Shown here piece by piece: positions 60,357 through 64,000 of a DNA stretch of 64,000 bases. A model generated the notes under the pieces. It saw only the letters and a list, made by a program, of their open reading frames with translations, ran no database searches and was not told where the DNA came from. Positions within the stretch are counted from its first letter, which is position 1. Each line of letters starts with the position of its first letter. The stretch lies in contig JACJYV010000006.1 in assembly GCA_020635905.1 (NCBI GenBank), forward strand, positions 620,001-684,000. Direction: 5' to 3'. The stretch is from Bacteroidia bacterium. Its GTDB lineage: Bacteria; Bacteroidota; Bacteroidia; J057; JADKCL01. Position numbers and translations under genes: made by a program.

Positions 60357-60405
60357 TCGTAGCTCGAAACTCGAAACTCGCAGCCCGCAGCTTTCAGCTG
60401 CCTAC
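60357..60405. repeat. Heptad array, seven units
   Basis: Units TCGTAGC, TCGAAAC (twice), TCGCAGC, CCGCAGC, TTTCAGC and TGCCTAC in strict phase. The array lies between the terminator and the adhesin stop codon and runs into the stop codon (60402-60404). In another phase the units read AGCTCGA and AACTCGA. Confidence 0.85.
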
Positions 60406-63400
60406 CTCAGCAAAATCAATTTCCTGTAATACACCGCCCCCGTATTGGTCATCAACTTGGTGATATACACCCCGTCAGTAACCTTTTCGGGCTGGAACGC
60501 CACTTCATATTCCTCATGGGCTTTCACACTTCCCTCAAAGAGCGTACTCACAAGTTCACCTCTCAGGTCATAGACCACGATGGTTACCTGCTGGTCTTCA
60601 GGCAGACTGAATCTCAGTGTGGTTTTCTCTTCGAAGGGGTTCGGATAAGCCTGGAATTGAGCACCATCCGTCATCAGATCAGAAGAAAGCGGCGAGTCAC
60701 CCAGATTATTCTGACCCTGAGCAAACTTGGAACCCATGTTGCCCGCGCATGGACCACAGTTTTCACAATCGCCCAGACAGTTACCCAGGATCGTGTAGCT
60801 GGCCAGCGTATCGATCAGGTTACCCGTGCGGATACACGTATCCGTGCAGGACTCGTAGAAGCAGAACTTATAACCCAGCGTGTCACAATCGGGGTTGCCC
60901 ACTGCGTTACGCTGAATCACATTCACCACCACCGTGTCGAAAGCCACACAGCTGTTCGCATCCTTGATCCGCACCACATAAGTCGTGGTCGTCGTCGGGC
61001 AGTCGATCATCGTCTGACCATTCAGGAAGGGCAGCGGTGAAGGCAGCCTGAACCAGTAGTAGCTGTACGGAGCCACACCTCCGGTCGGGATTGCCGTGAT
61101 CGTCGGGCACAGGAACGGAGTATTCAGGATCACCAGACGATCCACTCCCGCATCCACGCTCAGCGGCGGAGCCTGGGTCAGGGTGATCGTGGATACATCC
61201 GTACATCCGTTGGCATCGGTCACGGTCACCGTGTAGGTACCAGCCGTCAGGCCCGTGAAGATTCTCGGGGTGCCGCCCGTTTGCGTACCCGATACGGGAC
61301 CGCTCAGGGTTACGGTGTAGGCCTGGCAGCTTGCGCCACCTGCAATATTTACTGTGATCTTACCATTCGCGCCTCCGTTACAGCCGATGTTGTAACCACC
61401 TGCAAACACAGAGGGTACCAGTGAGGTGATTTGCATCACCGCAGGCTGGGTCAGGGTGAAGGACTGGGTCAGGCTGCAGCCGTTGGCATCCGTGGTGGTC
61501 ACTGTGTAGGTTCCCGCTACCAGGTTCGAAATATCCTGGCTGCTGGAAGTGAACCCGTTCGGGCCGCTCCAGCTGTAGCTGTAGGGCTGACAACCACCCG
61601 TCATCGAGTAGTCAATCGAACCGTCGCTGTTGCCGTTGCAGCTGATGTTGTAGCCGCAGGCATAGGTCGGGATCACAGAGCTTCCGTTCAGCAGTGCGGG
61701 TTCGGTCAGGGTAAAGCTGTTGGTTACAAAGCAGCCATTCTGATCGGTCGCAGTGACGTTATAGGTTCCCGCCGCGATGTTCTGCGGATCCTGACCACTG
61801 AAGGTGTATCCATTCGGGCCGGTCCAGCTGTAGGTGTAGGGCTGGCAGCCACCACTCAGGCTGTAGTCGATCGAGCCGTCGCTGGCGCCGTTGCAGCTTA
61901 CATTATACCCGCAGGCGAAGGTTGGGATGGTCGATCCGTCCACCAACTGAGCAGGCTCAGTCAGGGTGATGGTGCAGGTGGTCTGATCGCCTACCCCGTC
62001 GGTCACCGTCACAGAGTAGGTACCTGCGGCCAGGTTGATGGCCGTAGCGGTCAGTTGACCGTCGGTCCAGAGGTAAGTGTAGGGCAGACAGCCGCCCGTT
62101 ACGCTCACCGTGGCCTGACCGTCGGTCTGGCCGTTGCAGCTGATGTTGTAGCCGCAGGCGAAAGTCGGGCTGGTTGTGCTGCACACCAGCGGATCATTGG
62201 TCACGGTGACCGTAGCGTTGCAGGTGCTCACGTTTCCATTCACATCTGTCACCGTCAGCACCACCGGGTTTTGACCTTTGTCGTTACAGTCAAAGGTGTT
62301 CGGGTTAACGGCCAGGCTGGCTACTGTACAGTTGTCACTTGAGCCATTGTCGATCTGCTGAGGCGTGATCGCTACAAATCCTGTGCTGTCCGTGTTGATG
62401 GTGATGTCCTGGCACAATGCGATGGGTGCAATGTTGTCCTCAACCGTGATACCTGCGGTGCAGGTGCTCTGGTTGCCATTCACGTCAGTTACCGTGAGGG
62501 TTACCGTGTTCGGGCTGGTGCTTACGTCTCCACAGCTGAAGCTGGTGTTGTCCAGAGCCAGGCTTTCGATGCCGCAGGCATCGTTCGAGCCGTTGTCAAC
62601 CTGTTGGGGGGTGATGCTGGCCGAGCCGTCACCGTTATTGGTACCTGCACTCAGTTGAATCGTCAGATCCTGGCACAGCGCCACAGGTGCAATATTGTCT
62701 TCCACCGTCACTCCTGCGGTGCAGGTGCTCTGGTTGCCATTATTGTCCGTGACCGTCAGCACCACATTATTGGTCAGACTGTGCGTACCCAGACCAGATA
62801 CCGTGTTATTCGCAAAGCTGTTCCATTCAGTACCCAGAGTCGGGAAGCCGGCTCCGTTCACGGTGTTACCAGAGGTAACATTCGAGCGGCGACGCAGGGT
62901 CTGGTCCGCTGTTACATTGCCACCCACTGACCACTGCGTGCCCGGGTCAACCCCGATCTGGCCAAAGATATCAACCTGCTGACTGGTCAGGGTATTGAAC
63001 AGATCAAATGCGTCATTGCCATTCCAGTTCACCGCAGCAATCGGGAAGGAAGTTCCCGTGTAAGCCGTAGCGCCTGAGTTCGCAAACACCACCGTCTGTC
63101 CGCTGGCCAGCGTTCCGCCGGCAGCAAGTGAGCTGACCGTGGTCGGCGTTGCCGAGCCGTTGGCATACAGACGCAGGCTGTAATTGGCCAGGTTCACTGC
63201 AGAACCCGTTCCGTTGTAAATCTCAACGTATTTGGTCAGGCCAGAGCCTTCCACATACTCAGAGATAATCAGGCTGCTGGTCTGCAGCAGGGCGCTTACA
63301 TTACTGCAATCAAAAGTCGAATTGCTGATGCTCAGCGACTGGATGCCACAGGCGTCATTCGAGCCGTTATTGATGGCATTTGCCGTGGTAGATCCATTGC

Positions 63401-64000
63401 CATTCGCGTCCAGTTGCACCGTCACATCCTGACACAGGGCCACAGGAGGTACGTTATCCTCTACCTGTACGTTGGCCGAGCAGGTAGAGACGTTGCCGTT
63501 ATTGTCGGTCACCGTCAGGGTAACGGGGTTCGCACCTACATTGGAGCAGTTGAAGCTCGTTTGGCTCAGGCTCAGCGACTGGATGCCGCAGGCGTCATTC
63601 GAGCCGTTATTTACGGCGGATGCGGTCGTGTTGCCATTGCCGCTGGCGTTGAGTTGCACCGTTACATTCTGGCAGAGTGCCACCGGCGGTACATTGTCCT
63701 GCACCTGTACGTTGGCCGAGCAGGTAGAGACGTTGCCATTATTATCGGTCACCGTCAGGGTAACGGGGTTCGCGCCCACGCTGGAGCAGGTAAAGCTGGT
63801 CTGGCTCAGGCTCAGCGACTGGATGCCGCAGGCGTCATTTGATCCGTTATTTACTGCACTGGCTGTGGTTGATCCGTTGCCGTTGGCGTCAAGTTGTACC
63901 GTTACATTCTGGCAGAGTGCAACTGGCGGTACCTGATCCAGTACGGTGACCGTGGCAGTACAGGTACTCTGGTTGCCGTTCACATCGGTTACGGTCAGGG
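60402..64000 (-). CDS. Very large T9SS type A adhesin with HYR-like, lamin-tail and SprB repeats, 5' part cut by the window
   Basis: At least 1199 residues are in view; the frame is open at the right edge. Five HYR-like beta repeats come first (each with PPVALCQNVTVQL, NDACGIQSLSLS and VTLTVTDNNGN). Inside the third is a lamin-tail-like domain (LIISEYVEGSGLTKYVEIYN). Four SprB-type repeats follow (CGYNISCNG, GCLPYTYLW, GTYSVTVTD). The C-terminal 80 residues are a T9SS type A sorting domain (YPNPFEEKTTLRFSL, DGVYITKLM, YYRKLILLR). It is predicted to be exported by T9SS to the cell surface, where SprB-like proteins serve gliding or adhesion. Confidence 0.93.
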   Translation of the reverse strand, partial: LTVTDVNGNQSTCTATVTVLDQVPPVALCQNVTVQLDANGNGSTTASAVNNGSNDACGIQSLSLSQTSFTCSSVGANPVTLTVTDNNGNVSTCSANVQVQDNVPPVALCQNVTVQLNASGNGNTTASAVNNGSNDACGIQSLSLSQTSFNCSNVGANPVTLTVTDNNGNVSTCSANVQVEDNVPPVALCQDVTVQLDANGNGSTTANAINNGSNDACGIQSLSISNSTFDCSNVSALLQTSSLIISEYVEGSGLTKYVEIYNGTGSAVNLANYSLRLYANGSATPTTVSSLAAGGTLASGQTVVFANSGATAYTGTSFPIAAVNWNGNDAFDLFNTLTSQQVDIFGQIGVDPGTQWSVGGNVTADQTLRRRSNVTSGNTVNGAGFPTLGTEWNSFANNTVSGLGTHSLTNNVVLTVTDNNGNQSTCTAGVTVEDNIAPVALCQDLTIQLSAGTNNGDGSASITPQQVDNGSNDACGIESLALDNTSFSCGDVSTSPNTVTLTVTDVNGNQSTCTAGITVEDNIAPIALCQDITINTDSTGFVAITPQQIDNGSSDNCTVASLAVNPNTFDCNDKGQNPVVLTVTDVNGNVSTCNATVTVTNDPLVCSTTSPTFACGYNISCNGQTDGQATVSVTGGCLPYTYLWTDGQLTATAINLAAGTYSVTVTDGVGDQTTCTITLTEPAQLVDGSTIPTFACGYNVSCNGASDGSIDYSLSGGCQPYTYSWTGPNGYTFSGQDPQNIAAGTYNVTATDQNGCFVTNSFTLTEPALLNGSSVIPTYACGYNISCNGNSDGSIDYSMTGGCQPYSYSWSGPNGFTSSSQDISNLVAGTYTVTTTDANGCSLTQSFTLTQPAVMQITSLVPSVFAGGYNIGCNGGANGKITVNIAGGASCQAYTVTLSGPVSGTQTGGTPRIFTGLTAGTYTVTVTDANGCTDVSTITLTQAPPLSVDAGVDRLVILNTPFLCPTITAIPTGGVAPYSYYWFRLPSPLPFLNGQTMIDCPTTTTTYVVRIKDANSCVAFDTVVVNVIQRNAVGNPDCDTLGYKFCFYESCTDTCIRTGNLIDTLASYTILGNCLGDCENCGPCAGNMGSKFAQGQNNLGDSPLSSDLMTDGAQFQAYPNPFEEKTTLRFSLPEDQQVTIVVYDLRGELVSTLFEGSVKAHEEYEVAFQPEKVTDGVYITKLMTNTGAVYYRKLILLR
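63301..64000. repeat. 240-bp tandem coding repeats (HYR-like)
   Basis: DNA copies line up exactly 240 bp apart (for example the string CTCAGCGACTGGATGCC at 63331, 63571 and 63811), giving 80-residue protein repeats. The copies from 63541 on are nearly identical, and the series goes on past the window edge. Such repeats change copy number easily by recombination. Confidence 0.9.

Noticed and set aside
63414..63842. Long plus-strand frames opposite the HYR repeats
   Set aside because: They are antisense shadows of the repetitive adhesin gene; the minus-strand reading has the domain motifs.
63301..64000. CRISPR-like regular repeats
   Set aside because: The 240-bp units are coding protein repeats without short conserved repeats and unique spacers, and no cas genes are near.
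1..64000. tRNA, rRNA, tmRNA, RNase P or SRP RNA genes
   Set aside because: No cloverleaf arm pattern or conserved RNA motif was seen on either strand by eye; a tRNAscan-SE or Rfam search would settle it.

Overview
The window comes from a member of the Bacteroidota, most likely a Saprospirales-type marine or freshwater gliding bacterium; this placement is inferred from gene content and was not tested by database search. The evidence is as follows. Secreted proteins end in type IX secretion (T9SS) sorting domains of both type A and type B. There are SprB-like, PKD, HYR and choice-of-anchor-L adhesin domains, a propeller/Y_Y_Y histidine kinase with a LytTR regulator, DUF6443/RHS proteins, and promoters with the Bacteroidota -7 box TAnnTTTG. 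Lipoprotein boxes are typical, and Shine-Dalgarno sequences are weak.

Layout. 1-9.3 kb: scattered housekeeping and envelope genes (ALDH fragment cut by the window edge, polysaccharide deacetylase, ParE-type toxin-antitoxin pair, gamma-carbonic anhydrase-like protein, outer-membrane protein, metallophosphoesterase, sugar-phosphate transferase, GNAT-like protein). 9.4-23.1 kb: a one-strand block with a sensor kinase, a LytTR regulator, a lipoprotein and two giant RHS-type proteins, closed by a strong hairpin. 23.2-26 kb: a T9SS type B fibronectin-like adhesin facing the other way. 26.2-30.8 kb: rplM-rpsI-rpsB (no tsf follows), then hisS-hutH. 31.2-39.4 kb: a choice-of-anchor L/PKD adhesin, a small lipoprotein with a very charged partner, a T9SS subtilase, and a lone nuoM. 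39.9-49 kb: several unknowns, a LuxR-type two-component system whose kinase and regulator genes converge and overlap, and a steroid-reductase-like membrane protein.

49.2-55 kb: a molybdenum hydroxylase operon. It encodes a Tat-signal TldD-N-domain protein, a fused [2Fe-2S]/Moco subunit, a FAD subunit with extra cysteines, an XdhC-type insertion factor and a MocA-type nucleotidyltransferase. Together they would make and load a PaoABC-like aldehyde or purine oxidoreductase. 55.2-57.9 kb: a large modular protein with an eCIS-core (DUF4157) domain, a lysozyme/pesticin-like domain, three SH3 domains and a CHAP/NlpC-like cysteine hydrolase; this is the strongest candidate for an exported cell-wall-degrading effector. 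58.4-64 kb: GlpF, a DinB-like protein, repeat-rich intergenic DNA and the C-terminal part of a very large HYR/SprB adhesin that runs off the window.

The most unusual signal is not a gene. At least eleven intergenic spots carry tandem arrays with a strict 7-base period. The units differ from place to place but share a core that can be read as A/G-A/G-C/T plus four variable bases. They are often mixed with short palindromes, and one copy-number change is visible inside a duplicated segment. No tRNA, rRNA, CRISPR array or transposase was seen.
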